64,000 bases of DNA from Dysgonomonas sp. ZJ279 (GCF_011039205.1 NZ_JAAKEL010000006.1:166864-230863), one strand, 5' to 3'; positions 46,473-57,501 are shown, counted from the first letter of the stretch. Notes: generated by a model from the sequence alone, not told the origin. Program-made: numbers and translations.

Positions 46473-48038
46473 TTATTTATCCCACCAGACTCTCGATACC
46501 ATTTTGTCTCCATCAGATAGATTTCTCACGGCTTCTAAATAGTGCGCTGAATTGGCGGAAGCTTCGCCTTCCGGATAAGTAAAACGACGAGGTATTGTTC
46601 CATTAGTAGCGTTTCCTATATATACCACAGGTTTCAATACAGGATAACCAGACCTCCTCCAGTTTGCAAAAGACTCATATTCGTCAGAGAATGTATTAAT
46701 ATAATACTGAGTATTAATTTGCTCTAACGCTTTACTTGGGTCATAAGCATTATTAGCCAGATATGCTTGTACATCACTGTCCTTAATACCCTGAATATCG
46801 AATTGTTTGAATTGTTCCATAGCAGCTATCACACCATTTTGATAATAGCTTTGAGCAGACCCGCTGATCCATTGTCTATAAGCAGCTTCTGCCAACAAAA
46901 GTTGATTTTCGGCATACGTTACTAAAAAAGTAGGAGCATCTATTCTGGCATAAGTATATCGGTTAACAACAGAGTACTTGTTCATATCACCCGGATAAAG
47001 AGGGTAATTCTCTATAAAAGTTGCCCCTGTGGTAGTTTCATCATAGCCGTTAGGCATCCCTATTTGACTAACAGCGGTAGTATCGCCCATTTGCCAGTCA
47101 CCACTACCTATTTTTTTAGATGGGTCGGGAACCACTGTACAAAGATATGTTAGTCTAGGATCTTTTGTGTTTTTCAGCAAATTTACAAAAGACTCACTCA
47201 TACGGTAAGCACCCGGATCTTCGTGGCAATATATTTTACCAAAAGGCTCACAACTATTATTAGACGTAGAAGCACCCGGATGTTTTATCAAAGCATTATC
47301 GTCATTACTCTGAAATAGTCCACCTGCCACAGCAGTATTGACCCATGTCTTAGCTGTCTCAGGATCAACTTTCGACAGACGCATAGCCAGACGTAACATT
47401 AACGAGTACGAAAACTTTTCCCATTTGGCAATATCTCCACCATAAATTATATCGGCTGCTCCGATACTAGACGTAGCTCCTTGCAGATTTGTAGCAGCTT
47501 CTTGTAGTTCCTTAAGCATATCAGTGTAGATATATTGCTGGGTATCATATTTCGGATAACCGTTTGTTTCATAATAGCCAAGACCAGCCTCTGTATAAGG
47601 GCAGTCGCCATACAAATCGGTCATACGATGAAATAATAATACTCTCAGGATACGTGCCATCTGATATTCTGCATAATATTTCTCGTTGCCTTTCCAGTTT
47701 TGCATCAGATCCACAAGATCCCTTATAGCATTAGGGTACATTCTGTCCCAATATGCCGAATTATATCCTGCACTATAAGTGTATTTATCGCCATTCCAAT
47801 AACTTTGAGTAGAAGCTGTATGCTGTATCATAGTACTGGTATAAATCAGTCCGTTACGCCATGCCTCGTATTCTGTTCCGTAACAATATTGCTGAACATT
47901 GGTAAATACCAGCTTGTAATCCATTACTTTGGAACTAATAGCTTCGGGATCTATATTCGTATCTCCGAAATCGCTGCAACCCGAAACGGATGTCATCAAT
48001 CCGAGAGCTGCCATTATATATAATAATTTCTTCTTCAT
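46473..48038 (-). CDS. SusD/RagB-like surface glycan-binding lipoprotein
   Basis: 521 residues with a lipoprotein signal ending SVSGC (Cys21). The body is helical TPR-like SusD fold of the SusD-like-2 type: YQMARILRVLLFHRMTDLYG, AKWEKFSYSLMLRLAMRLS and a C-terminal ANWRRSGYPVLKP. It forms the outer-membrane lid over the SusC transporter encoded 12 bases upstream. The glycan is unknown. Confidence 0.93.
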   Translation of the reverse strand: MKKKLLYIMAALGLMTSVSGCSDFGDTNIDPEAISSKVMDYKLVFTNVQQYCYGTEYEAWRNGLIYTSTMIQHTASTQSYWNGDKYTYSAGYNSAYWDRMYPNAIRDLVDLMQNWKGNEKYYAEYQMARILRVLLFHRMTDLYGDCPYTEAGLGYYETNGYPKYDTQQYIYTDMLKELQEAATNLQGATSSIGAADIIYGGDIAKWEKFSYSLMLRLAMRLSKVDPETAKTWVNTAVAGGLFQSNDDNALIKHPGASTSNNSCEPFGKIYCHEDPGAYRMSESFVNLLKNTKDPRLTYLCTVVPDPSKKIGSGDWQMGDTTAVSQIGMPNGYDETTTGATFIENYPLYPGDMNKYSVVNRYTYARIDAPTFLVTYAENQLLLAEAAYRQWISGSAQSYYQNGVIAAMEQFKQFDIQGIKDSDVQAYLANNAYDPSKALEQINTQYYINTFSDEYESFANWRRSGYPVLKPVVYIGNATNGTIPRRFTYPEGEASANSAHYLEAVRNLSDGDKMVSRVWWDK

Positions 48039-48050
48039 ATTTTTTCTTTA

Positions 48051-51000
48051 TTAGAATTTGACATTTAAATTGAAACCGATATTGCGTGTTGCAGGATAAC
48101 CGTTTAATTCCAGACCTTGTCCGTTCGTATTATTATAAGCAGATTCAGGATCAATATTAGGAGTATGCTTAATTATTGTCCACAGATTACGACCTACCAA
48201 TGATATTCCAAGCGATCTTATTGGAGTTTTAGCTAAGAATGAAGAAGGGAACTGATATCCTAAAGAGAATTCTCTCAATTTAACAAAACTCGCATCATAT
48301 ACAAACTCTTCTGTAATCGATTGGTTAGTTATATGCCTCCAGTATGTTTGTGCATCAACACTTACCGTATTAGCAGCGCCACTTTCATTTACGCCCTTTC
48401 CTATAATACCGCCATCACGACCTTCCAGTGTATTTTTATGAAGTCCTGTACTATATAAATTATAGTTAGTTCCTGAGTATAGCTTAGCACCGAATTTGAA
48501 GTCTATTAAAAATGCTAACATGATGTTTTTATACGTAAAATCATTTCTAAAACCTCCTGTTAATTTGAATACTCCATTTCCAAGATCTTCGAGTTGATCG
48601 GTTCTGATAGGTAATCCTTCAGAGTTGAATACCCGATTACCTTGACCATCTACTTTATATTTATAACCGACAATCTGTCCGTATGATTTGCCGACAATAT
48701 TGCGTATAGTAGCACCACCACCATTAGATGTTGCACCATCGATACTTAAATATTCAGCCCCTCCAAGAAAAATAACTTTACTTCTGTTATTTGCCAGATT
48801 TAACGACGTATTCCAGATAAAGTCTTTAGTCTTAACAGGAACACCATAAAGCAAAAGTTCAATACCTGTATTACGAATTTCTCCCACATTTTGTATTGCG
48901 GACGTATAACCCGATGCGCTACTGGTCGTTACCTGCGCTATATCGTCAGTTGTAGTTTTCTTATACACGGCAAAGTCAAAACCCAAACGGTTATTGAAAA
49001 GCTGTATGTTTGTACCGGCCTCCCATTCGGCGATACGAACAGGTTTCAGATATGCATTAGGAACAACACTATTCTTTACTGTACCCATCGATTGCTCTTG
49101 AACTGCAAAGTTTGCGGTAGTATAAGCCAGTGCTGTTTGATATGGAATGGTTCCATTTGATGCCGAAGCATAAGATGCCCTCAATTTACCCGACGAAAGC
49201 CAGCTCGGCATTGTAAAACAATCGCTAAACATATAACTTACACTTACAGATGGATAGAAATAGCTGTTACTGTCAGGATTCAATGTCGAGAACCAGTCGT
49301 TACGCCCTGTAAGATTCAGATATAACCAGTCTTTATAAGAAAAATCGGCTGTTCCGTATACCGAATTTACCTGATATTCACTATATATTTTTCTAAATGT
49401 ACGTGTTGCAGCAGCGACATTACTTGTAGAATAAAATCCACCAATAAGGAAAGGTCTTATACCGCCATCTGTTCCATAAGTTTTAGCTATATTTCGTTGC
49501 CTGTTTCCTCCGACTGTTGCAGCAAGAGAGAAATCGCTTATTTTTTTATTAAAACCGATAAGGTAATTAAGGTTTATTTCAGAATAGTTTTTTTCGTATT
49601 CGTTGATATAGCCATTAGGATCAGCAGCAGCGCCATTTGGCTGCACTTGCTTGAAAGTCAATATATAACCATCACGAGTTACTTGCCCCTGTGCATACAA
49701 CCAATCTGTAACGTCGTAGCGTAGTGTAAGCCCTCCTGTAAGTCTGTTTTTATCACTTTCGTTAGATTTATGATACTGCAAGAAATAAGGATTATTAAAA
49801 TAAACATTATTTCCCGGTTGCAGTTCATTTCCATCTCCATCAATGCCAGCTTTCAGCCATCTGACATCGTAAGAATTTGCAAGATACAGAAGTGTTGCAT
49901 TTACGTTACCATTACCATCCGAAAGATTTGATCTACCACTAACATGCTCAAACACATAATTGGCATTAGCCATTAATTGTAGTTTTGGTGTAATTTTATA
50001 AGTGGTATTCATATTTATTCCCTGCTGATTTGCGCTTGCATTCGGCAATATAGATTGATCAAAAGTATTTGATAAACCGAAACGATAATTTACTTTTTTA
50101 TCACTTCCACTTACTGCAACCGAAGTTTGGTTGCTTATTCCTGTGCGATAAAAATTCTTCCAGTTATCAACACCGGAATATGCATAATTATCACCTAATC
50201 GGTTTACAGCAGTACTACCATCCATTTTCGATCCCCAGCTCGAACTGTATGTTTCGTATGCTGCTTGTTGCGTTTGGGGTTTTCCTCCTTGAGTACCTTG
50301 TCCATAAACGTTTTGGAAATCGCGATAATCGTAGATATTATTAAAAGTGAGATTGTTATTAAATTCGATTCCCAAACCCTGATCTGATTTCCCAGATTTA
50401 GTGGTAATCAAGATAACACCATTTCCACCACGATATCCGTACAAGGCGGAAGCAGCAGCTCCTTTCAAAACCTGAATATCTTCAATATCATCGGCATTGA
50501 TATTAGACAAACCGTCTCCCATATCCATTCCACCCCACTGTCCGGCATTACCTTGATTGGAGTTATCAAAAGGAACTCCATCAACCACATACAATGGTTG
50601 ATTGTTACCGGTCAATGATGCATTACCTCTTATTATAACACGGCTACTTCCACCCAATCCTGTCGAATTGTTTGCAACACTTACCCCTGCTATTTTACCA
50701 CTCAATGCATTACCTAAATTCGCATCACGAGATTCGGTAAATTGATCTCCCGACACATTGGCGGTAGAATATCCCAACGACCTTCTTTGTCGTTTAATTC
50801 CTAACGCTGTGATAACAACTTCGTCGAGTTTTTGAGCATCCTCAGCAAGCACAACATTAATTTCTGTTTTCCCATTTACTGTTACTTCTTGTGCCAAGTA
50901 GCCGATATAGCTAAAAACTAAAACAGGATTTGGAGTTGTAGCCTTAGACAAATCAAGACTATAATTACCATCATAATCCGAAATTGTACCAACAGATGTG

Positions 51001-51200
51001 CCTTTCACAGCTACAGTTACCCCCGGAAGTGTTACCCCTGAAGCATCTGTAACTATACCCGACACTGAACTTTTTGCAGTTTGTGCACTCACCAGTGTAC
51101 AAACAAATAGCGCCATGAATAGAAGATTCATACGCAAAACAAATCTGCCGGCATTTGATCCGATAGATTTCCGACTTAGAAGCCGTCCCTCTTGTTTCAT
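48051..51200 (-). CDS. SusC/RagA-family TonB-linked outer-membrane transporter
   Basis: 1049 residues. A signal region (about 1-40, ending LVSAQ) is followed by a carboxypeptidase-like regulatory domain (about 45-120, GIVTDASGVTLPGVTV), then the plug (YVVDGVPFDNS, ITTKSGKS) and the beta-barrel to a C-terminal aromatic-rich NVKF. It imports oligosaccharides with the adjacent SusD. No signal-transduction domain is present, so it is not anti-sigma coupled. An in-frame ATG at 51131 is an alternative start. The leader is unusual: see the CT repeat and hairpin entries. Confidence 0.94.
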   Translation of the reverse strand: MKQEGRLLSRKSIGSNAGRFVLRMNLLFMALFVCTLVSAQTAKSSVSGIVTDASGVTLPGVTVAVKGTSVGTISDYDGNYSLDLSKATTPNPVLVFSYIGYLAQEVTVNGKTEINVVLAEDAQKLDEVVITALGIKRQRRSLGYSTANVSGDQFTESRDANLGNALSGKIAGVSVANNSTGLGGSSRVIIRGNASLTGNNQPLYVVDGVPFDNSNQGNAGQWGGMDMGDGLSNINADDIEDIQVLKGAAASALYGYRGGNGVILITTKSGKSDQGLGIEFNNNLTFNNIYDYRDFQNVYGQGTQGGKPQTQQAAYETYSSSWGSKMDGSTAVNRLGDNYAYSGVDNWKNFYRTGISNQTSVAVSGSDKKVNYRFGLSNTFDQSILPNASANQQGINMNTTYKITPKLQLMANANYVFEHVSGRSNLSDGNGNVNATLLYLANSYDVRWLKAGIDGDGNELQPGNNVYFNNPYFLQYHKSNESDKNRLTGGLTLRYDVTDWLYAQGQVTRDGYILTFKQVQPNGAAADPNGYINEYEKNYSEINLNYLIGFNKKISDFSLAATVGGNRQRNIAKTYGTDGGIRPFLIGGFYSTSNVAAATRTFRKIYSEYQVNSVYGTADFSYKDWLYLNLTGRNDWFSTLNPDSNSYFYPSVSVSYMFSDCFTMPSWLSSGKLRASYASASNGTIPYQTALAYTTANFAVQEQSMGTVKNSVVPNAYLKPVRIAEWEAGTNIQLFNNRLGFDFAVYKKTTTDDIAQVTTSSASGYTSAIQNVGEIRNTGIELLLYGVPVKTKDFIWNTSLNLANNRSKVIFLGGAEYLSIDGATSNGGGATIRNIVGKSYGQIVGYKYKVDGQGNRVFNSEGLPIRTDQLEDLGNGVFKLTGGFRNDFTYKNIMLAFLIDFKFGAKLYSGTNYNLYSTGLHKNTLEGRDGGIIGKGVNESGAANTVSVDAQTYWRHITNQSITEEFVYDASFVKLREFSLGYQFPSSFLAKTPIRSLGISLVGRNLWTIIKHTPNIDPESAYNNTNGQGLELNGYPATRNIGFNLNVKF

Positions 51201-51253
51201 ACTTTACGTCTTTTATGGTTTAAAACTAATTTTGATAGATCCCTTTTTGTAAT

Positions 51254-51310
51254 AAAAAAGAGGATTCGATATTTCAAATAGTGCAATAACTATTTGAAAT
51301 ATCGAATCCT
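51254..51310 (-). terminator. perfect 22-bp hairpin with U-run in the susC leader
   Basis: AGGATTCGATATTTCAAATA plus GT pairs perfectly with its reverse complement at 51289-51310 across a 6-base loop (GCAATA). On the minus strand the stem is followed by CTTTTTTATT, the form of an intrinsic terminator. It lies about 55 bases before the susC ATG. An attenuator is the simplest reading; its firing depends on how the leader is translated or bound. Confidence 0.7.
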
Positions 51311-51391
51311 GTAAATTTCTTATATAAAAGAGGTGAAGATTGGCCTTTTTGCCAAACCTTTCTTTTGAAAAAACTATTTTTTTTGTTATGT

Positions 51392-52074
<683 letters not shown>

Positions 52075-52560
52075 ATGGAAAAAATCTCAATACGTTCCAT
52101 TCAAGAAAAAGATAATAAAGCATTAGCAGATTTAATCCGTAGTGTTTTTGAGGAGTTTGGTTCAGAAAAGCAGGGAACTGTATATAGCGACCCCACAACT
52201 GACAATCTTTTTGAATATTTCAGAAAAGAAAAGGCTCTATGTTGGATAGCAGAAAGCGATGGTATTATACTAGGCAGCTGTGGCATATACCCAACCGATG
52301 GACTACCCTTTGGATGTGCTGAACTAGTAAAATTTTATTTATCACCTGATTCGAGAGGAAAAGGAATCGGGCAACAATTGCTCCATAAAGCAATCGGAAG
52401 TGCCAGAGAATTAAATTACACACAACTATATCTTGAGTCATTTCCTGAATTCGGAAAAGCCGTTTCAATGTACGAGCGCCTCGGATTCAACCACATAGAT
52501 CATTCGCTTGGCAATTCAGGGCATTATGCATGTACCATTTTTATGTTAAAAGATTTGTAA
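52075..52560 (+). CDS. GNAT family N-acetyltransferase
   Basis: 161 residues with the acetyl-CoA loop in SPDSRGKGIGQQLLHKAI (about 91-108), and the later MYERLGFNHID typical of GNAT folds. An acceptor cannot be predicted. It stands alone between the susC upstream region and an antiporter gene. Confidence 0.9.
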   Translation: MEKISIRSIQEKDNKALADLIRSVFEEFGSEKQGTVYSDPTTDNLFEYFRKEKALCWIAESDGIILGSCGIYPTDGLPFGCAELVKFYLSPDSRGKGIGQQLLHKAIGSARELNYTQLYLESFPEFGKAVSMYERLGFNHIDHSLGNSGHYACTIFMLKDL

Positions 52561-52678
52561 TGCAATTCTCTAATCTTTTTTATTCGATCTGAATTCGACA
52601 TAAGAGTTATTTCTATATCAATTTACATGAACATTCTGCAACAAAGCAATGTTTATTCATTGAACTAATAATCCTCTT

Positions 52679-53944
52679 ATGGAAACAACCTTGATATTTA
52701 TCGGTGCACTTATTTTTTTCTCACTGATATTCAATGCCCTATTCGAAAGGACAAGGATACCGAATGTATTATTCTTGCTTTTTATAGGTTTACTAATAGG
52801 CCCTGTTTTTAATCTTGCCAGTCCCGAAGATTTAGGTAAACTAGGTAAGATATTCACCACCATAACCCTTATTGTCATTCTCTACGAAAGTGGTACGCGG
52901 CTTAATTTCGATGGTTTAGGAAAAGCTATCGGACCGGCAAGTCTACTTACCGTTTTCAATTTTGTTGTTCCTGTAGGTGTTGGTATGGCTGTCGGTCATT
53001 TCGGGCTAGGATTGGATTTGTTGCCAAGTGCATTTATGGGTGCATGTGTTGGAAGTATATCTACACCAATTATATTGCCTATGCTAAAGCAATTGAAACT
53101 AAGCAAAAAAGCAGAAAGTGTAGTTTTTCTCGAATGTGCTTTAAGCGATATCGTATGCCTGATAGGTGCACTGGCTTTACTTGATGCGATGGATAGCGGC
53201 TCGTTCAGTGTAGCTGCTACTGTAAAACATATGGCAATATCATTACTCTTTGCAACATCTATCGGTCTTGGAGTCGGTTATCTATGGACAGGGGTACGAC
53301 GCTATATCATAACTAAGCTCAAAAACAGTATGTTTACCTCGTTTGCATTGGCATTTATTATTTATGGATTCTGCGAACTTTTAGGCATCAATGGAGGCAT
53401 GGCAGTACTATCGTTCGGATTTATACTAGGTAATATAGACGAATTATCCAATCTGCTGGAAAAACAAAATCCTGAAAAGAACTTTATCAAGCGCAAAAAT
53501 CCTGTATTGCTTATGCAGGATGAAAAGAATTTCTATTCTGAAATAGCTTTCATCTTCAAAACCTTCTTTTTTGTGTACATAGGTATGAGCATCCGATTAA
53601 CCGAATGGAGCCATATAATTATGGGGATATTGTTTATCTCCCTTATGTTTCTTGTGCGCATTCCCTCCATTGCACTATTTTGCAGAAAAGGTTATTCGTC
53701 GAGAGACAGACGGATAATGAGCATTCTCAATCCAAAGGGATTAGTGTCGGCAGTACTTGCTTCCATGCCCTTACAACTTGCTGTCACAGATGAGCAGATA
53801 CGCACCGGAGAGGTAATTCAGAATATTGGCTATGCTAGTGTAATGTTCAGCATAATTATTTTCAGTTTACTTATTTTTCTGGTCGAAAAACTCGACAAGA
53901 CAGATAATATAAATACAACCTCAAATGCAGGTAACAAGGCTTAG
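52679..53944 (+). CDS. cation:proton antiporter (CPA1/NhaP-like)
   Basis: 421 residues with about twelve helices of the Na_H_Exchanger family: ERTRIPNVLFLLFIGLLIGP near 22-41, ACVGSISTPIILPML (about 121-135) and LECALSDIVCLIGALALLD, where the acidic pair lies in the ion path. There is no C-terminal TrkA domain. It probably exchanges Na+ or K+ for H+; the ion is not determined. Confidence 0.85.
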   Translation: METTLIFIGALIFFSLIFNALFERTRIPNVLFLLFIGLLIGPVFNLASPEDLGKLGKIFTTITLIVILYESGTRLNFDGLGKAIGPASLLTVFNFVVPVGVGMAVGHFGLGLDLLPSAFMGACVGSISTPIILPMLKQLKLSKKAESVVFLECALSDIVCLIGALALLDAMDSGSFSVAATVKHMAISLLFATSIGLGVGYLWTGVRRYIITKLKNSMFTSFALAFIIYGFCELLGINGGMAVLSFGFILGNIDELSNLLEKQNPEKNFIKRKNPVLLMQDEKNFYSEIAFIFKTFFFVYIGMSIRLTEWSHIIMGILFISLMFLVRIPSIALFCRKGYSSRDRRIMSILNPKGLVSAVLASMPLQLAVTDEQIRTGEVIQNIGYASVMFSIIIFSLLIFLVEKLDKTDNINTTSNAGNKA

Positions 53945-54009
53945 GAGATAAGTTTAGTGCCTTAACATGGCAAAATAAAAAACAATTTTACCGATAAATG
54001 TACTATCTT

Positions 54010-54017
54010 TAAATTTG
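54010..54017 (+). promoter_or_regulatory. candidate -7 box for the EFR1-like gene
   Basis: TAAATTTG, 52 bases before the ATG at 54070. Confidence 0.35.
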
Positions 54018-54069
54018 GATTTTGATGAAATAATTTGCGGTAATACTCGCAGCAGACACATTATAAGCC

Positions 54070-55107
54070 ATGGCAGAGATTCGTAGGATAACGATATTTT
54101 ATTTCTCAGGAACAGGCAATTCCAAAGGGGTTGCATCTTGGTTCTGCGAATTTGCCGTAAAAAAAGATATTCAATGTCAGCTAATAGATATTTCTAAAAT
54201 AGACGATTCTGTATTTGATATTATAGACTCCAATACTTTAATCGGAATCATCTCACCCGTTCATGGTTTTAGTTTTCCCAAAATAACATTGGATTTCATT
54301 CGTAACTTCCCTAAAGGTAAGAATAGAATTATACTGATGAATACAAGGGGGGGAATGAAGATAGGGAATCATGTAACGCAAGGCTTAACAGGTATTGCGT
54401 TTATGCTGTCATCATTCATATTAGTACAAAAAGGTTATAAAATCATCGGACAAATTCCTTTCGATATGCCATCTAACTGGATTTCGATCCATCCGGCATT
54501 GAATGAGAAAACAGTTCTGTTTTTGCACAAGAAAAATTATGAGCGTGTAAAGAAGCATTCGGATAAGATACTATCAGGAAAAAAGGATTTTGCGGCTTAT
54601 CGTAATATCATCCAAGATATTTTAATTTCACCCATATCACTAGCCTACTATTTTGCAGGTAGATTCTTTTTTGCAAAATCATATTATGCAAGTAATGATT
54701 GTAACAATTGTGGTTTATGTATCAAACAGTGTCCGGTGAAAGCAATCGAAGACACAGGTAACAGACCGTTCTGGACATTTAAGTGCGAAAGTTGCATGAA
54801 ATGTATGAGTATTTGCCCCAAAAAGGCTATTGAAACGACACACGGATTATGGCTAGTTGCAGGGATTCTCTGTTCAACAATCGTTTCTGCATTATTATAC
54901 AAAGTGGCGCTGGTAAACATTGATTCTGCATTATTTAAAATTGCATTATTCAGTTTCATTTATATTATCTTAATCGGAATCGCTTATAAGATTCAACACT
55001 TCTTACTTAAATATAAATTAATTGGCAAATTGATTTCTTATACCTCATTGACTCACTATAAGTTTTGGGGACGATACAAATCTGTTCGTGATGATAAATG
55101 GAAATAA
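54070..55107 (+). CDS. EFR1-type flavodoxin/ferredoxin fusion
   Basis: 345 residues. A flavodoxin-like domain (about 6-150, starting FYFSGTGNSKG with the FMN-phosphate loop) is followed by two [4Fe-4S] clusters, CNNCGLCIKQCP and CESCMKCMSICP (about 218-255). Two hydrophobic helices (about 265-310) suggest membrane anchoring. EFR1-family proteins are putative electron carriers; the partner is unknown. Confidence 0.88.
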   Translation: MAEIRRITIFYFSGTGNSKGVASWFCEFAVKKDIQCQLIDISKIDDSVFDIIDSNTLIGIISPVHGFSFPKITLDFIRNFPKGKNRIILMNTRGGMKIGNHVTQGLTGIAFMLSSFILVQKGYKIIGQIPFDMPSNWISIHPALNEKTVLFLHKKNYERVKKHSDKILSGKKDFAAYRNIIQDILISPISLAYYFAGRFFFAKSYYASNDCNNCGLCIKQCPVKAIEDTGNRPFWTFKCESCMKCMSICPKKAIETTHGLWLVAGILCSTIVSALLYKVALVNIDSALFKIALFSFIYIILIGIAYKIQHFLLKYKLIGKLISYTSLTHYKFWGRYKSVRDDKWK

Positions 55108-55188
55108 TACCTCACAAATAACATTTTTCATAGCTCTTAGAATATCATAATGTCCATTTTTTACACCTTACCATAAAAGAATAACTTC

Positions 55189-55196
55189 TATTTTTG
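55189..55196 (+). promoter_or_regulatory. candidate -7 box for the AraC-family gene
   Basis: TATTTTTG, 13 bases before the ATG; short leader. Confidence 0.4.
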
Positions 55197-55209
55197 TCTT
55201 ATTGATAAT

Positions 55210-56034
55210 ATGGAAAACTTTCGAGCCATACAGCCCTCGATACTGCTTAATCCTTACATTAAGCAATATTGGTTTTTGTCGGTGGATAATGTTGCACAAG
55301 TATCGCAACGAGCTATTCCGGCCGGAAGCATAGGACTCGTCTTTAACCGTGGGGATAGGGTTTATAATTTATCTGCAAAAAACGAAATGCTACCCAGATC
55401 GTATATATCCGGTCAATCTACTACATATACAGATACCTGCTTCGGAAGTCTTGATCTGATTATAATTGTATTTCAACCCATTGGGGCAAGAACAGTTTTC
55501 GATACGCCCATAAACGAATTAAACGGACAAATAATTTCGATTGATTCGTTAAGTGATTCCTCAATTATAGAACTCGAAGACCGTTTAATGAATACGACTG
55601 ATTATCAAACCTGTATTTACCGGATCGAACAGTTTTTACTAAAACGTATCTACGAGTTCGAAGAGTATAATTACAAACGATTATCAGCTGTTATCAATTC
55701 TATTAATTATGGCGAAACCGAGATATCCAGACTCGCACAAACAGCCTGCCTCAGCTACAAGCAATTCAAACGGATTTTTGTAGAGTACGCCGGGTTGAAC
55801 CCAAAAGAGTTTTTGCAGATCAATCGTTTCGCAAAAGCATTGCATATACTGCAAACCCAACCTTCTATAAGCGTAAATGACTTAGCCTACCAATGTAGTT
55901 ATTATGATAAATCTCATCTAATAAAGGATTTCAAAACATTCTCCGGCTATACCCCTACCGAGTTTCTTGCTAATTGCGATCCTTACTCCGATTACATGTC
56001 ATTATTTCAATCTTTTTTTATAAATACAAAATAA
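55210..56034 (+). CDS. AraC-family transcriptional regulator
   Basis: 274 residues. The N-terminal sensing part (about 1-150) starts AIQPSILLNPYIKQYWFLS, the pattern of DUF6597-type ligand domains. The C-terminal double helix-turn-helix (about 165-265) includes LAQTACLSYKQFKRIFVEYA and GYTPTEFL. The regulated genes are probably itself and the ketopantoate-reductase-like gene 19 bases downstream. Confidence 0.88.
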   Translation: MENFRAIQPSILLNPYIKQYWFLSVDNVAQVSQRAIPAGSIGLVFNRGDRVYNLSAKNEMLPRSYISGQSTTYTDTCFGSLDLIIIVFQPIGARTVFDTPINELNGQIISIDSLSDSSIIELEDRLMNTTDYQTCIYRIEQFLLKRIYEFEEYNYKRLSAVINSINYGETEISRLAQTACLSYKQFKRIFVEYAGLNPKEFLQINRFAKALHILQTQPSISVNDLAYQCSYYDKSHLIKDFKTFSGYTPTEFLANCDPYSDYMSLFQSFFINTK

Positions 56035-56053
56035 TAATTAAACTTGATTTATT

Positions 56054-57019
56054 ATGAATATACTGATTTACGGCGCAGGAACAATCGGATGCACTTATGG
56101 CTGGCAGCTGGCCGAAGCAGGACATGATGTAAGTATTTTAGTACGAGAAGGCAAAAAACAATCAATAGAAGAGAATGGAATAAATATCCATTGTGCCGAT
56201 TACAGGGGAGGACAGAAAAGAATCGAGAATATAGTGTTTCGCCCTAAAGTAATTGAAGTGCTATCATCGGAAAATAATTATGAATACATCATTGTATCAG
56301 TAGGCTGTGACAACCTGAAGTCAGTTTTACCAATACTTTCAGAGTCGGCAGGAAAAGCCCATATACTCTTTTTCCAAAATATGTGGAACGATTTCGATGA
56401 AATAGCAAAATATCTTTCTTCCGATCAGTATTTCTTCGGATTTCCTTTTATGGTAGGCGGAGGAAGGGATGAAAAGGGTCTCAATGCTATTATTTCAGAT
56501 TCTAAGTACTCTAAAACAATGCTCGGCGAAGCCAATGGCGAGACAACACCTCGCATACAGAAAATAGCTAAAGCTATGGAAAGCGCTGGTCTGAAACCAT
56601 TTATTTCAAATCAGATAATAACATGGCTTATCCCTCATTTTGCATTCATTGCCGGATTTTCGGCTGGGGTCATAAAGGCCGGAGGTACTATGAAAGCATT
56701 TACGGCTAATTCAGAAATTATTAAAGAAGCAATACGATCTGTCAGGGAAGGATTTCTGGTGTGCTCAAAAAGTGGAATAAACCCTAAGATGGAAAAGGTT
56801 AACAAGCTATATTACTTACCACTATGGATCAGTGTTCCAGTAGTTAAAAAGATATTCGGTAACGAAGCCATGTGTTTAATGTTTGACGGATATTTAAAAC
56901 ATTCGAATAATGAAATCAAAAAAATGCTCGAAGATATACTTGAAGATGGTAAAATGTATAATATCGAAATGCCATACTTAAAGCGTTTACAGAAAAGTGT
57001 TATGGGCTCTACAAAATGA
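56054..57019 (+). CDS. ketopantoate reductase-like oxidoreductase
   Basis: 321 residues of the ApbA/PanE type: IYGAGTIGCTYGWQLA is the NADP-binding loop (about 4-19) and the C-terminal helical domain starts near 175. It is paired with an AraC regulator rather than with pantothenate genes, so a different small-molecule substrate is likely. Catalytic Lys assignment is uncertain. Confidence 0.8.
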   Translation: MNILIYGAGTIGCTYGWQLAEAGHDVSILVREGKKQSIEENGINIHCADYRGGQKRIENIVFRPKVIEVLSSENNYEYIIVSVGCDNLKSVLPILSESAGKAHILFFQNMWNDFDEIAKYLSSDQYFFGFPFMVGGGRDEKGLNAIISDSKYSKTMLGEANGETTPRIQKIAKAMESAGLKPFISNQIITWLIPHFAFIAGFSAGVIKAGGTMKAFTANSEIIKEAIRSVREGFLVCSKSGINPKMEKVNKLYYLPLWISVPVVKKIFGNEAMCLMFDGYLKHSNNEIKKMLEDILEDGKMYNIEMPYLKRLQKSVMGSTK

Positions 57020-57096
57020 AGCTATTCTACTATCTATTTATACCAAAAAGCATTCTCTTTACGATTTAACCACATCTATATTTATTTACTATCTAC

Positions 57097-57155
57097 AAGA
57101 GTATTTTTTCGCTCAAACAAGGTCATAAACCTTTGGTCGAAAAGATACTCTTTTA
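57097..57155 (+). terminator. long hairpin after the ketopantoate-reductase-like gene
   Basis: Fifteen bases (57097-57111) pair with 57138-57152 with one G-U wobble. A nested AAGGT/ACCTT lies in the loop. T residues follow. It probably ends transcription from the AraC unit. Confidence 0.55.
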
Positions 57156-57377
57156 CATAAGTTCGCTATTTTAACATTCCCTCTCAAATATTTAACTTTT
57201 GCTCTTTTTGGCCTTTTCAGTCCGCACAGACCAGAACTATTCACATCAAAATATTACATATTAATACTTGGAATTCAGCACATTGTTTCAAATGCAACTA
57301 ATTATAAGAATTGTACCACAAATACCAATGCAAATCATAAATACCAAAGAAAAACATAAAACAGAGAAAACGCATGT

Positions 57378-57402
57378 AAACAAAATCATTGTCGGTTTGT
57401 TT
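57378..57402. promoter_or_regulatory. candidate operator dyad (7-N11-7)
   Basis: AAACAAA and TTTGTTT separated by 11 bases, 100 bases before the TonB receptor. The 7-11-7 geometry is that of Helicobacter NikR boxes, though the sequence differs; chance is possible in AT-rich DNA. Confidence 0.3.
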
Positions 57403-57501
57403 CTCAATTAATAATAGCAAGAATACAACAATCGTGTTACCATGAAAAACCGAATAGCTACCGTCTAGGCGAATAAGTTTTACTTTAATATAATAACATT
57501 T

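Larger units (their letters stand above)
57020..57501. other. regulatory region before the nickel-type uptake locus
   Basis: 480 bases without a gene. It has a large hairpin near 57097-57152, a repeated AAATACCAA (57320-57328 and 57339-57347, 19 bases apart) and a dyad AAACAAA-N11-TTTGTTT at 57378-57402. No cobalamin riboswitch features were seen. Confidence 0.5.

Noticed and set aside
51261..51310. Invertible promoter flanked by 22-bp inverted repeats
   Set aside because: Only 6 bases lie between the arms, too few for a promoter; a terminator fits better.
57020..57501. Cobalamin riboswitch before the TonB receptor
   Set aside because: No B12-box-like GCCACTG or matching helices were seen, and NikR points to nickel.
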